64,000 nt of DNA from Hirudinaria manillensis (Eukaryota > Annelida > Clitellata > Hirudinida > Hirudinidae). The stretch spans positions 288,501-352,500 of the forward strand of contig CM067529.1 of NCBI GenBank assembly GCA_034509925.1, given 5' to 3'. The position numbers and the translations under genes were made by a program. Of this stretch, positions 44,201 to 54,772 are shown in pieces. The notes beneath the pieces were generated by a model that saw only the letters and a list, made by a program, of their open reading frames with translations, searched no databases and had not been told where the DNA came from. Within the stretch, counting starts at the first letter, position 1. Each line of letters opens with the position of its first letter.

Positions 44201-46793
44201 TGATGGTGGTGGTGATGATGATGGTGGTGGCAGTTATAACTGATGAAATTCGCAATCAATTCCCTTCTTGCAAATAGGATTCCAAAAATGACATACCACC
44301 ATCTTGAACAACAACAACAACAACAACACCATTACTCCACCTTTCCTCGAGTACAAACACATTTATTATCAATAACTAAAAAAAGGACTGTAATTACACA
44401 TAATAATATTTAAATAACTTTTTTAAGTAATGCTGGATGGATGGATGGATGGACGGACGGACGGATGGATGGAAAGAAGGTTGAATGACTACTAACGATT
44501 ACTTTCCAGCAGGATGAGAAGAATTTCAACTGAGTTCAAAATTACCGCTTTGTCTCTGGACATCTGGAATAATTAAAAATAATCACAATCATCACCTGTC
44601 GCCATCGTCGTCGTCGTCGTCATCATCGCCAGTTGCCACCCACCTCCAGCATGTGCAGAATTCGATTAACAAATAGTTGATTGAAGGCGAAATGCCCGAT
44701 GTTCATCTGATGTTCATCTGAAAATCACCATTATTATTATCATCATCATCATCATCATCATTATTATTATTATCATCACCATCATCATTATTATTATCAT
44801 CATCACCATCATAATCATTGCTTTCATCATCATCATCTTCCTCAAAGACAACGATCGTCGTCTGCTAGGTAATTATCCACATCTTCACAACGATTTAATT
44901 ATGATAATCAATGGTGGATTACGACGACGACGACGACGACGACGATGATCATGATCATGATGATGATAATGATGGTAGTTTTTTTCTATAAACAAGCTGA
45001 GGTTACGACGAGTTTAGAACTTCCATTCTTTAGGGACTTGATTCATGAACTTCATTAACGCTTGATTTACGACTCAATCGGCGAACGGGTCGTGCATCTG
45101 CTACCAAATTACCTGAACCACCAACCCATTCATTCCACCCACTCATTCCACCCACCCATTCACTCCACCTACCCATTCATTCCACCCACCCACCCACCAA
45201 TTCACTCCACCTACCCATCCATTCCACCCACTCATTCCACCCACCCATTCATTCCACCCACCCACTCATTCCACCCACCCACTCATTCCACCCACCCACT
45301 CACTCACTCCACCCACCCACTCATTCCACCCACCCACTCATTCATTCCACCCAACCATTCATTCATTCATTCCACCCACCCACTCAAACCACCCACCCAT
45401 TCATTCGCTCACCTCCCCAGCCCAACCCAACCCATCCCTCTATCATTCGCTCGAAGTGGATAGATAGACAAAAAAACTTTCCATCGATAGATGCTCGCTT
45501 GTATCTTCTCGTTTCGAGAGATTCTAAAAATACTTCAGAAGCAGAGAGAGGCGTACGTCGTCAATCGGCCTCTTAGAAAACAATCAAGCAACACGCGTCG
45601 CTCAACCCACTATCAATCAACTCGTTCAATCAATCACCAAAGTCAATTCAGCTCATCTAGCCATAGCCTTCGTGTAATTCGATATTAGGTTTTAAATTTA
45701 TAAACCTTTTAGTCGACCCGAGGGTCTAGTCTTCGATTCCCAGCAATTAAGAGACGATCGTAAATGGTGCAGAAACGCCTAATATCTCTACTCTGCTCCC
45801 ATTCTCTCCCTCTCCTCCGTCAGCATCTCTCGTCAGAAACGAGCGAATATAATTTATTACTTCTAGGCGTGTTTATACAAAACATTATGTTGCAAATGGA
45901 AGGTTGATTGGTTCAAAGATCAAAGGTCGAGCCTACGAAGTTATGCGAGCGAGGTTATGTGTGGAGCCCCGATGAGAAATAAGCATTTAGGTTTGATTGA
46001 AAACAAGATTCGATGCTTGAAATGTCGTAAACCAATCAATCAACCAATCAAACATACAACCAACCAACCAATCAAACATACAACCAATCAATCAATCATC
46101 TGATAATCTGGAAGCCAAGAGGAACAAGAGGAAGCCGAAAAGCCGGAGATAACAGTTCCGGTCGGATGCCATGGCAACCGTTGGATCGAGACGAATAAAA
46201 TAATGTTTCTTATCTACTACGAGAATATTTTTAAAAAAATATTCAAAATCGTTGACAGAAATGATAGTTTATTTTATTTTGTTTCATTCAACATGTCTGC
46301 TTCCTTGTCTTTGCATCTCATTTTTTTGGCGCGTCTATGAAAAACAAGCTCTAACGTTGCTGCAGCTGCAGCGTTGCTGTGGTTGCTGTCGCTGGTGTGG
46401 TTGTTGTCGCTGGTGTGGTTGTTGTTGTAGGTGGTGCTGGTTTTAAATCCACGCGCACCATTTTTTTTGCCGTTGGACCAATTCAGAGACGTCGATTCTG
46501 AAGGCTTTCCTGATCTTATTTCAGTTTTTTTTTGTGTATTTTATGTCTGAATTGGCTGTTAATGTTTTTTTAATTATTTTATTATTTTATTTATTTATTT
46601 ATTTATGCATTTGGAAATATTATTTCCAGCAAGGTAGCTGTGTAATTACCATCACTATGCTATCTTTAGAAATATTGTTCATGATTGTGATTGCAACAAC
46701 CATCAACATGATCTGAGTGAATATCAACATCAACTTCATAATAACTGATGATGATGATGATGATGATGGTGATGATGATGGTGATGATGATGG

Positions 46794-46827
<34 letters not shown>

Positions 46828-47568
46828 CAGCTGCCAATCAACATGTGAGATCAAAGCAAAATGTGGTGATGGAAATTATGTAGTGCTGAAATTGATGCAG
46901 AATCAAAGAATAGAAAAACAAAGATAATTTAATAAAATAATAATGCTGGTGATGATAATAATAATAATTACTAATCACCATTCAATCTTAGTCTAGCACT
47001 CAATCATTCCATGCATCTCTTCAATCAATCGTTGCCAATAAAAATCAATCAGTCAATCAATCAATCATGCAAATGCTTAAATTAACAGAAAGGTTCCTAC
47101 TGTGGTAATGAAGGCTCTTGTTGATCTTGTTCAGATGTGCCTTCACAGAGTTCAAATCGTCGGAGGTGTACTTTACAAACTCTGGATTCCTTGTCAGCTT
47201 TTCTAGGGAGTCCACCAAGGAATTGAGTTTGGTCCTGATATATTCGAGAAATGGCTTGATTTCACAATTTATGTAATTTAAAGTTATTTGAATAAAAGTT
47301 TGGCACCCTCCAAATTTTAATTTGTCGTAGTTTTTTTGCTAAATAACGTTGTTAATGAGTTAAAGTTAAGTTACAAATACGTTAACGTTAAAATTAATTA
47401 AAAAAATCAAACCAATGTTAATGTAAACAATTTCGTGATTTACGACAAAGTGTTTTGAATGAGTCTCCAAAAATTTAGTTGTTTCTAAAGTAAAATACAT
47501 TGCATTAATTATGTGCAACTGAGTTTGATAAATATAATCCAAATTCAATCAACTAACCCCTCAGACAT
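34863..47568 (-). CDS. AGTPBP1: Cytosolic carboxypeptidase 1 (tubulin deglutamylase, Nna1)
   Basis: CCP1 removes glutamates from tubulin tails and other proteins. I model 27 phase-consistent exons, about 1604 aa: 47568-47558, 47234-47101, 44717-44644, 44563-44503, 44097-43999, 43885-43769, 43530-43399, 42991-42845, 42569-41883, 41716-41649, 41389-41291, 41041-40969, 40838-39990, 39765-39565, 39258-39078, 38899-38750, 38597-38495, 38319-38163, 37916-37675, 37589-37277, 37180-37109, 37025-36917, 36737-36629, 36361-36200, 36134-35958, 35678-35542, 35013-34863. The N-terminal helical-repeat domain includes [18 protein letters not shown]. The CCP N-domain has [20 protein letters not shown] and [11 protein letters not shown]14 catalysis: zinc ligands in ARVHPGESN and [17 protein letters not shown], and the catalytic Glu in [10 protein letters not shown]. 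The donor of exon 14 is uncertain (39565 or 39589), as is the final junction. Confidence 0.92.
35270..35400 (+). repeat. Degenerate tandem repeat, ~28-bp unit with ATTACACGTAACAT
   Basis: Five or so imperfect copies of a unit containing attacacgtaaca(t/c) and tcatcaca/tcattaca, in the last intron of AGTPBP1. Confidence 0.7.
35440..35541 (+). repeat. Three 34-bp tandem repeats next to an AGTPBP1 splice donor
   Basis: Copies at 35440-35473, 35474-35507 and 35508-35541, with core ggttgccatggttacc then tttaataggtcaatta. Differences are single bases. The third copy overlaps the exon 26 donor (GC|GTTAATT on the minus strand). Confidence 0.9.
41109..41287 (+). repeat. (ATT)n array in an AGTPBP1 intron
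   Basis: About 175 bp of ATT with GTT/ATC interruptions fills most of the intron between exons 41389-41291 and 41041-40969. The Leu-, Ile-run frames are artefacts. Confidence 0.9.
42996..43398 (+). repeat. AGTPBP1 intron with AT-rich palindromic DNA and (ATC)n
   Basis: AT-rich inverted TA repeats at 43018-43180 and (TCATCG)n at 43306-43390. The Asp-run frame on the minus strand is the microsatellite. Confidence 0.7.
44718..47100. repeat. Large AGTPBP1 intron 2 with a CCACCCA(CT)CATT minisatellite
   Basis: This 2.4 kb intron holds (ATC)n at 44735-44840, a minisatellite of cattccacccacccact-type units at about 45123-45405, CAATCAAC-type repeats at 46033-46098, GCTGCTGTGG-type repeats at 46363-46440 and (GATGATGGT)n at 46744-46826. 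No exon with coding character was found in it. The Pro/Thr/His frame at 45062-45463 is repeat translation. Confidence 0.75.
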
Positions 47569-48115
47569 GTTTCAAGTTTCAATTACAAGTCGCCAATGGA
47601 AAAATGTCTCACCATCTTAATAAATCTAACTTCTAGCAATTAGAAATAAACTATAAAATCATTGCTTTAACATCTTGTTTGCAAAAGTTACTTTGGCATA
47701 AAAATAGCATTAGGTTATAAATTTAGGTAAAAATCTGCATTCAAAGCAGTTAAGGTAGCGATCAATCTTTGTAAACAAGCAATCGCATACGAGTAGTTGC
47801 TATGTAAATGACGAAAAGTACCAATGGATATATATTTAAAAACTTCAGGTTGCTAATTTTTTTGTTAAAAATTAAATAGAGTCAAATAATTATATAGGCA
47901 TTTATGTTTAATTTGCAAAACAAAAAAATATTTAAAAATTCAAGCTACCTATTATGAAATAATTGTGACTAATTGATTATATTAACTACACGATTATTTA
48001 TTGCGTAATTTATTCAGATAAATGCATCTAATTATAATCGCCTTCACCAAATTAGCGCTAAAATTTGTAAACAGACTTATCACGATATGATATCGAAACA
48101 TCTGTTGTAGTAATT
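47569..48115. promoter_or_regulatory. Shared upstream region of divergent AGTPBP1 and RMI1
   Basis: The start codons of the two genes are 547 bp apart and face away from each other. The interval has no exon and no simple-repeat array, unlike most intergenic DNA here. Transcription start sites are not visible from sequence, so a bidirectional promoter is inferred from layout. Confidence 0.45.
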
Positions 48116-51100
48116 ATGTCCGTCTTGGATAGAGTCAAACATTGGCTCCTTGATACCTGGAAAATTTCAGTGCCAGACGAGTGGTTGTCTGCATGCTGGG
48201 AATGGATTCAGGAAGAACGAGTGGTTTGGTCAAATAAACTTTTTTCCTTTGCACCTTTATCACTCTGCATATTTTTTTTGTTAATCTACGCTTCTGAATA
48301 TTGCAAATTTACTAGTTGAAGATCTATATTTAGTTCTATTTTAAGGGGTTATATAAATGTAAACATGGCAAGTTGAGACGTTTCTGATGTTTAAAATGTA
48401 AACGTAAGAGTATCTCAACCAAACTTTTTTAATTAGGGACATTCAGAATCATTTGATGAACAATGCAATCATGTTTTTGATCAATGGCTGATTAGCGACC
48501 TGAGGGAAATTGAGGCCTCATGTTTCCCTCCAAACCTTGGACAATGTGATAAGCATTTTCTCAGTGGAATATTTGCTGCTCAGGTTTGATCCTTAGTATT
48601 TCTGGGATGAATTAATTTAAATTCATATCTCAATCTAGTTGCCTTGTTATAAAAGAAAACAATTTTGATTGGACATTTATTAAAAACAATAAAAAATAAC
48701 TGATAATTTTTAATAATAGACTTTCTTAAAACATCACCATAAGCAATTGATTGAGTTTAATTGTTTTGTCAAAATACAACTTTAATTCAGCTAATTAATA
48801 CTAATGTCAAACATCACATTACATCACAACTTCCTCCAGATTAACTGCATCGTGGACATCAGTCAGCCGATGTACAAACAACTCCAAAGATTGACGGGGA
48901 CCGAGAACGAAAACGCATCCGTCGATGCAGCCACGCAAAGCACTCAGGTCATTGGTGTTGTTGATTTTGTTTATTTGTTTGTTGTTTCTGATTGGTCGTT
49001 GTTGTTGTTGACATCATAATCAACTCTCTTGGTAAAACTGGCTTATTTATATCACCTTAACTCCAAACATTATCAAGATGATGATGATGATGATGATAAT
49101 TCAATTCCTTCTTCTAAAAAAAAAAACAGAGACAACAAGAGGATGTGATCGACAAGGCGTCGAGGATGATGATGATGATCCTGACTGATGGATGTCAGGA
49201 AGTCAAGGGAATTGAAAGAGAGGTTATACCCTCACTGAGCCATAAGACGCCCCTCGGCACGAAGGTGGTCCTAACTATCAACTGACAGATTAAAATGATG
49301 TTAAGAATGATTATAAATGTAATAATAATACTAATAATATTAATAATGATGTCATGGTTTAGTAATAATCAACTAATTGATGACATATCAGGTCATAGTT
49401 CATGGAGGGGTCATATGTCAGAAGGGTGTACTCCTCCTCAAGCCTGAGAATCTAACCATCCTGGGTGGGGAAGTTGAGTCGATGATGCAATTCACTCAGA
49501 AGAGCATTGTCGAGGAAAAATTGTCAGTGATGTTGATGATGATGATGATGATGATTTGTTTTCTTTATTGGCTCTTAAAATGAAATGGAATTTAATTTAA
49601 CATCTTCAACTGATAATGATGTGATAGTGTGATGATGTGATAATAAGTGATAATGACCAACCATTAAAAGGGTCAGCCCAAAAAATGCTGCTTCTGTTAT
49701 CAATGAAGTTTGATGATAAATTTCTTTGCATTTTTAGGCGAATCCAGGCAGGCAAAATAAATCCTACCCCAGGCTCCAACTTTGAACCCCATGAACTTCC
49801 AAGGGCAAACTTTCCAAACTTCACACTCCTCTCTTGCAGTGACCTTTCTTTAGCCACTAAAAAGTCCCAAAATGGCTTTGGAATTTCCAAAGGCCAGTGC
49901 CCTCGAACTCAAAGTTATGGCGATTTTGAGCCTAAAGCAAATACCTCTGCATTTAGCTCCGGGACTTTCCGGTCCGAGAGTTCGGGAAATTCCAGAATAA
50001 AAACCGAAACTTCGCATCACGATGCGACGGGAAGCGACGACTTCTCGGACGACGGCACCGACCTTTTATTCGAGGAGGCCGCGATCGCCGCGGGGATCGA
50101 CGAGCACCGACCCGCCCCCGCGCGACACCCGAACGCTTCCGTCCCGAACTTCCGGGAAGTCCGATCCGTCACGGCGGGGTTTGCGGAAGACGCCCCGTTC
50201 TCGGAAGACGACGAGGATCTCGTCTTCGAGGAAGTCGTCGGCGGAAGGTTGCACCGAGACCTTCCGAGCGGTCGTTCGAGTCGACAGATCGGAGGAGGGG
50301 GAGAAAGCACCGAGGATTTGTTGGCAGAAGAAATGGAAGTGGATATGTTTGAGGTAACAAAAGCATTAAGTGCTGGTGCTTGAATAAGCTAATTCGATAA
50401 GAAATTGTTCTTTATTAAGTTGATAAATCATTGTTATTGATGTTATTATCAATTATTTTTGATGGTAATGGCAGTAAATTAATAAAATTATTGATTTTAA
50501 TGAACACGTTTTCTAAGGAGATGCAGGGATCGTGTTCGGATCATGTGCACGACAGGAAGAGACTGAAGATGTCTTCGCCCCTAACCTCCACCCTGGCAAC
50601 AACCAACTCGATCACCATGGCAACCACCAACTCGATCACCATGGCAACCACCAACTCGATCACCATGGAAACCTCCACCTCGATCGCCGCGGTGACCGCA
50701 GGTTCCACCGCCTCGTCCGATGGCAGGGTCCAGTGCAGACGTCCGTTCTCATACATAAGTCACATATTGAAAGAATACAAACATGGCACCTACTTTATCA
50801 AGGTGGGTATTTGTGATGCTGCTGCTGATGATGATAATATTAATAATAATAACAATAATAAGACAAAGTGATAATCACAAACTAATAGTGATAAAGATAT
50901 AGTATCGTATCAAAGGAATAATGCGATTACAAATAATCACCGATTCAATCTCGATCGTCGGATCCTGCTTCCTTTTCCAGGCCTACGTGTCGACGGTGGT
51001 CGGTCGACTGGAACGCAACGGGGGTCAGGTGTGGTCCCTGCAGGTGAGGGTGGATGACGGTTCAGACACTCTGGTGGCACAACTCCACGATGGTCTGCTC

Positions 51101-51692
51101 ACGAAACTCATCGGATATTCTGCGTCCGAGTGCGAAGTTAGTTCGAATCTCGAAGGACTCTCTCTTTACAAACGAAGTGCTTCGATCGTGGCTCCCAAAT
51201 TCGGCACGTCGAGATACCGTGACCTGTCGTTCGTGATATCTATCATTTTGCATTCTTTGTTTGATGATACAGTTATTTAATTATTCATCAATTTATTTTG
51301 TCAGGCCATGAGGCAAAGGATAAAGTCAGAGCCTCATCTCAAGGACATCATAAAAGCGGTTAGAGAGCAATATCAACAGTGTCGATTTGTATCACATATC
51401 AGGCAATTGATATAATTGATCCATTTGATAGAACAATCAAAGTACAAAAGATTAGTTCCATTCAATGTCATTCATTCTCTCCCTTCAGGCAATCAAGCGC
51501 TGCCAAGACAACCTGATAAACATGTCCGGCATCTTCGAACTTCGCGTCGTTCGAACTCTGACGGCCTCGGAGTCCGTCAACGGCACGTCACGATTCGTCA
51601 TAAACGACTACAGAGAAGTCAACGGGGAAGATTTGGAGGCTCTGAGGGAGGTCGTGTCGAGGTACGGCGGTCTGCAAAGGACTCGTTTTTGA
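48116..51692 (+). CDS. RMI1: RecQ-mediated genome instability protein 1
   Basis: RMI1 is the OB-fold subunit of the BLM-TOP3A-RMI dissolvasome that resolves double Holliday junctions. Ten exons: 48116-48220, 48437-48583, 48840-48947, 49130-49264, 49392-49522, 49738-50353, 50518-50802, 50981-51136, 51305-51358, 51489-51692. They give 646 aa (human 625). The N-terminal three-helix part reads ISVPDEWLSACWEWIQEE and HVFDQWLISDLREIE. OB1 includes VDISQPMYKQLQRLTG, MILTDGCQEVKGIE and GVLLLKPENLTILGGEVES. The middle is disordered and acidic (residues about 209-500). The C-terminal OB2 reads GGQVWSLQVRVDDGSDTLVA, TKLIGYSASE and AIKRCQDNLINMSG, the RMI2-binding type of fold in vertebrates. The first donor could be at 48220 or 48223. 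Exon 7 contains a 24-bp tandem repeat. Confidence 0.93.
50596..50667 (+). repeat. 24-bp coding tandem repeat in RMI1 exon 7
   Basis: Three in-frame copies encode a TTNSITMA-type octapeptide, followed by a degenerate fourth. They lie in the disordered linker, so copy-number change would be tolerated. Confidence 0.9.
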
Positions 51693-53302
51693 AGGTCCCT
51701 CGGCCTTTAAAACCTCTGAAGACTGAGTTCAACTACATGGTCACTTGGTAATTAATTAAGTAATTCATTGAGAACATTTAGTCATTGAAAGAACCTCATG
51801 ATGTTGGAAGTTTTTTAGTTCAGGGTGTGACTCCTCGTTCACAGATTAATTTCATTTGCTGAGAGAGAATCGCCTCGGTTCACGAATTTAATTTTTATTG
51901 GTGCTAATGTTTCACGGCCCAAAACTTTTAGAAATTTTGGGCCATTTTTGTCTGCCGAACGAAATTTGCAACCGATCGTCGAAGGGTTGCATTCATTTCA
52001 GAATTCCAACTTAAAATCACTTTCGACGAGAAAAAAACGTCGGCACACGTGGAAACGCGATCGGGTCGTCCGGTGCAATTCCCACCTGGCGACCTGCAGA
52101 TTCACAAAACACTCCACACCTGCATCTTAAAATGCGCTCACAAAAACATAGACAAAATCGCATGCAAGAGATTGGACAACAAAAACAGGATCAAATAAGG
52201 TCGCATGTTCGAATACAAGTGAAGGAAGCAAACAAATAATGCCTAAATGATGCGTCGTGATGTTCGATTCCAAAGACCGTCGCAAAGTCAGCCTTAAAAT
52301 CTGAAAAGTAAAAACTTCATCATCCGAGCGAGGCGTTGGACGTCACGATTCGACACGAGGAATTAAAAATAATAAAATTATTTAATACTTTTAAAGCAAA
52401 CATTATTTTGAAGTCCTGGCTTAGCAACTGAATTGAAACTAATTTTTAAGAAAATACCAGCCAATTATGGTGACTAAAACTAAGGCAACAATTTCAGAGC
52501 GTCCGAGGATTGGCAACTACCACAACAACATTTGCAGATGACAATAATTAACACGACAACAACAACAATCTCAACGCAACAAAAAGAAACCAACGAGCGG
52601 AAGGCTGCAACGATGCTCCGAACTGGAAGCGATGCAAGGTGACGACAGGTTTGTGGTGATGATGATAGTGGCAGTGGTTTGTGAAAAATTGTTTGGCATT
52701 CTCGTTCACCACAAAGAAGCATAACTGGACCTCAAAATCCTTTGTTAAAGTAGCAACAAACACGACAAGAGGATCCTCGAGTTGGCATCGTAGATCAATT
52801 GTTGCGAACATTCGCGGATAAACACGATCCAACGATCGACTGGCAACCCGTTCCTCGTTTGAGCCCCCTGTTGCAATCGTAAACAAACACGGCAGACGAT
52901 GATCGAAGCCGCGGAGGTCGTGATAATGATCACCAACAACAACAGCACAATTCATGATTAGGAAGTATAGATTATGTTTATTGGATCGATGTTTAGAATG
53001 TCTTTTTGAGATAAAATTGATCTTTCTTCGCATGCCTGACTTTATATTTTAGTTGCCTAAGTCCGCGCGACGGGCCCTACGGACGTCGAGTTAAGTACCG
53101 TCGCCCCTCGTAGTCCGCTAAAACTTCCGCGTAAGGCACTCGAACGTTGAAGAAATCGCGGCAAAAGTTCTGACGGCCTTCCCGGTCGTCCGTGCTGTCG
53201 CGTCGAAGGTCTTAAGATCAAACGAATGAGATACCGGACGCGGTCGACGGTCAAAACGTCCGTCGACGCCCCTCGTCCGACGGGGTCCGTCGAGAATCCA
53301 GA
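51693..53302. other. Convergent 3' flanks of RMI1 and ZYX
   Basis: No recognised gene. A 161-codon open frame at 52548-53033 (-) has no family resemblance. The part nearest ZYX (53060-53300) is unusually GC- and CG-rich and is probably its 3' UTR. Confidence 0.5.
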
Positions 53303-54731
53303 TCACACGTTCGTGGAGCCAGGATTGGTCAGTCTCTCCATCCTGCGGGCGTTGCACCTGCCGCAGAGAATGGAATCGTCCAACGGGAAGCATCCTTCGC
53401 CTCCGAACCTCGAGCTCAGGAGTTTTCCGCAGTCCTGTCGCAACGAATGAAGGCGATGTTGCTACCCGTCGCTTAATCGCTAATCGCTCGTGTGATCTTA
53501 TGACGTGCGACGACTGCTACGATGATGATGACGATCGACTCACCTCACACCTATGGCACTCGAGGTGATAGTTCCTGTCCAGAACCACCACCCTCTCTGC
53601 CTCCCCCTTCCCCTCGAGTGGTACGATCATCTCCCCGCAACCGCTGCACCTCGGTGCATACTTCCTGCGAACAAAGGAACGACAGAAAGAAGTCCATCAT
53701 CATCGTCGTAACCGTCACCATCAACACTTTTGCAATCAAAACAATGTTAAACGTCATCATCATCATCTTCCTCCTCCTCACCTGTTGAAATCCTCGAGGC
53801 ATAGGACCTTACCGCCGGCGTCCAAAGTGAAAGCCCTTCCGTCGAGACTCGACCTGCAAGAGCAGCACTTGAAACAGCCAGGGTGGTACTGCTTCCCAAC
53901 TGCCCTTAGCATCTATAACGATGATGATGATGAAGGTGGTGATGATGATGATGATGACAGTGGTGATGATGATGGTGTTGATCGGTTAAGGCGTTAACTG
54001 AGGCGAGGAATAATTTATGCATTGTTGGTCAAGGACGTTAGTCGGTTTACCTTCTCAGTGATTGGTTCGTTGCACTCAGAGCACCTCTCGACAGTCGTCT
54101 GCAGACAAATTATGCAAAAAAAAATATAATAAATTAAAAATACGTCACTGATGTCCACGAATGATGTCGATGATGTCAACAGCCAGCATCACATGACGAT
54201 GATGATGATGATGATGTTGACAAAGATGATTTGCACTAACACTGTAGCAATGTTCACAGAAGGTAACTCCATCCAATGAGAAGAAGGGCCTCTGTTTCAG
54301 AGGAATGCCTGCAACATTAGCATCTCATTGTCATCATCATCATCATATCATCATCATTAACATCAGCAGCATCATCATCATCATCATCATCAACACTATC
54401 GATATCATTATCATGTTCATCTTCTATATCAAACACAGAACAGCATCCAGGTTCAAACTCTGAGAGCTTGTTTTCCTGACATCATCATCATCATCATCAG
54501 TCTTCCAGAAACAATAACATCCAAACAGTCATCGTAGTCATCATGACTGTAAACATTCCTTCACAAAACATCATCATCATCATCACCACCATCCCACGTG
54601 ACATCTTCTTAGTAATCAATGACCTAATTTGTTAATATTATGACTAATAGATTCTATCTAATTAAATCCACAATTCATCACCTCAACACAGGATCATCAT
54701 CATCATCACTGTTATCATCATCATCACTGTT

Positions 54732-54772
<41 letters not shown>

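Noticed and set aside
45062..45463. Pro/Thr/His/Ser frame resembling a mucin-like protein
   Set aside because: Translation of the CCACCCACTCATT minisatellite within AGTPBP1 intron 2.
52548..53033. 161-aa open frame on the minus strand between RMI1 and ZYX
   Set aside because: No family resemblance, no splice context, and low-complexity Val/Leu/His stretches. It may be chance, so it is not listed as a gene.
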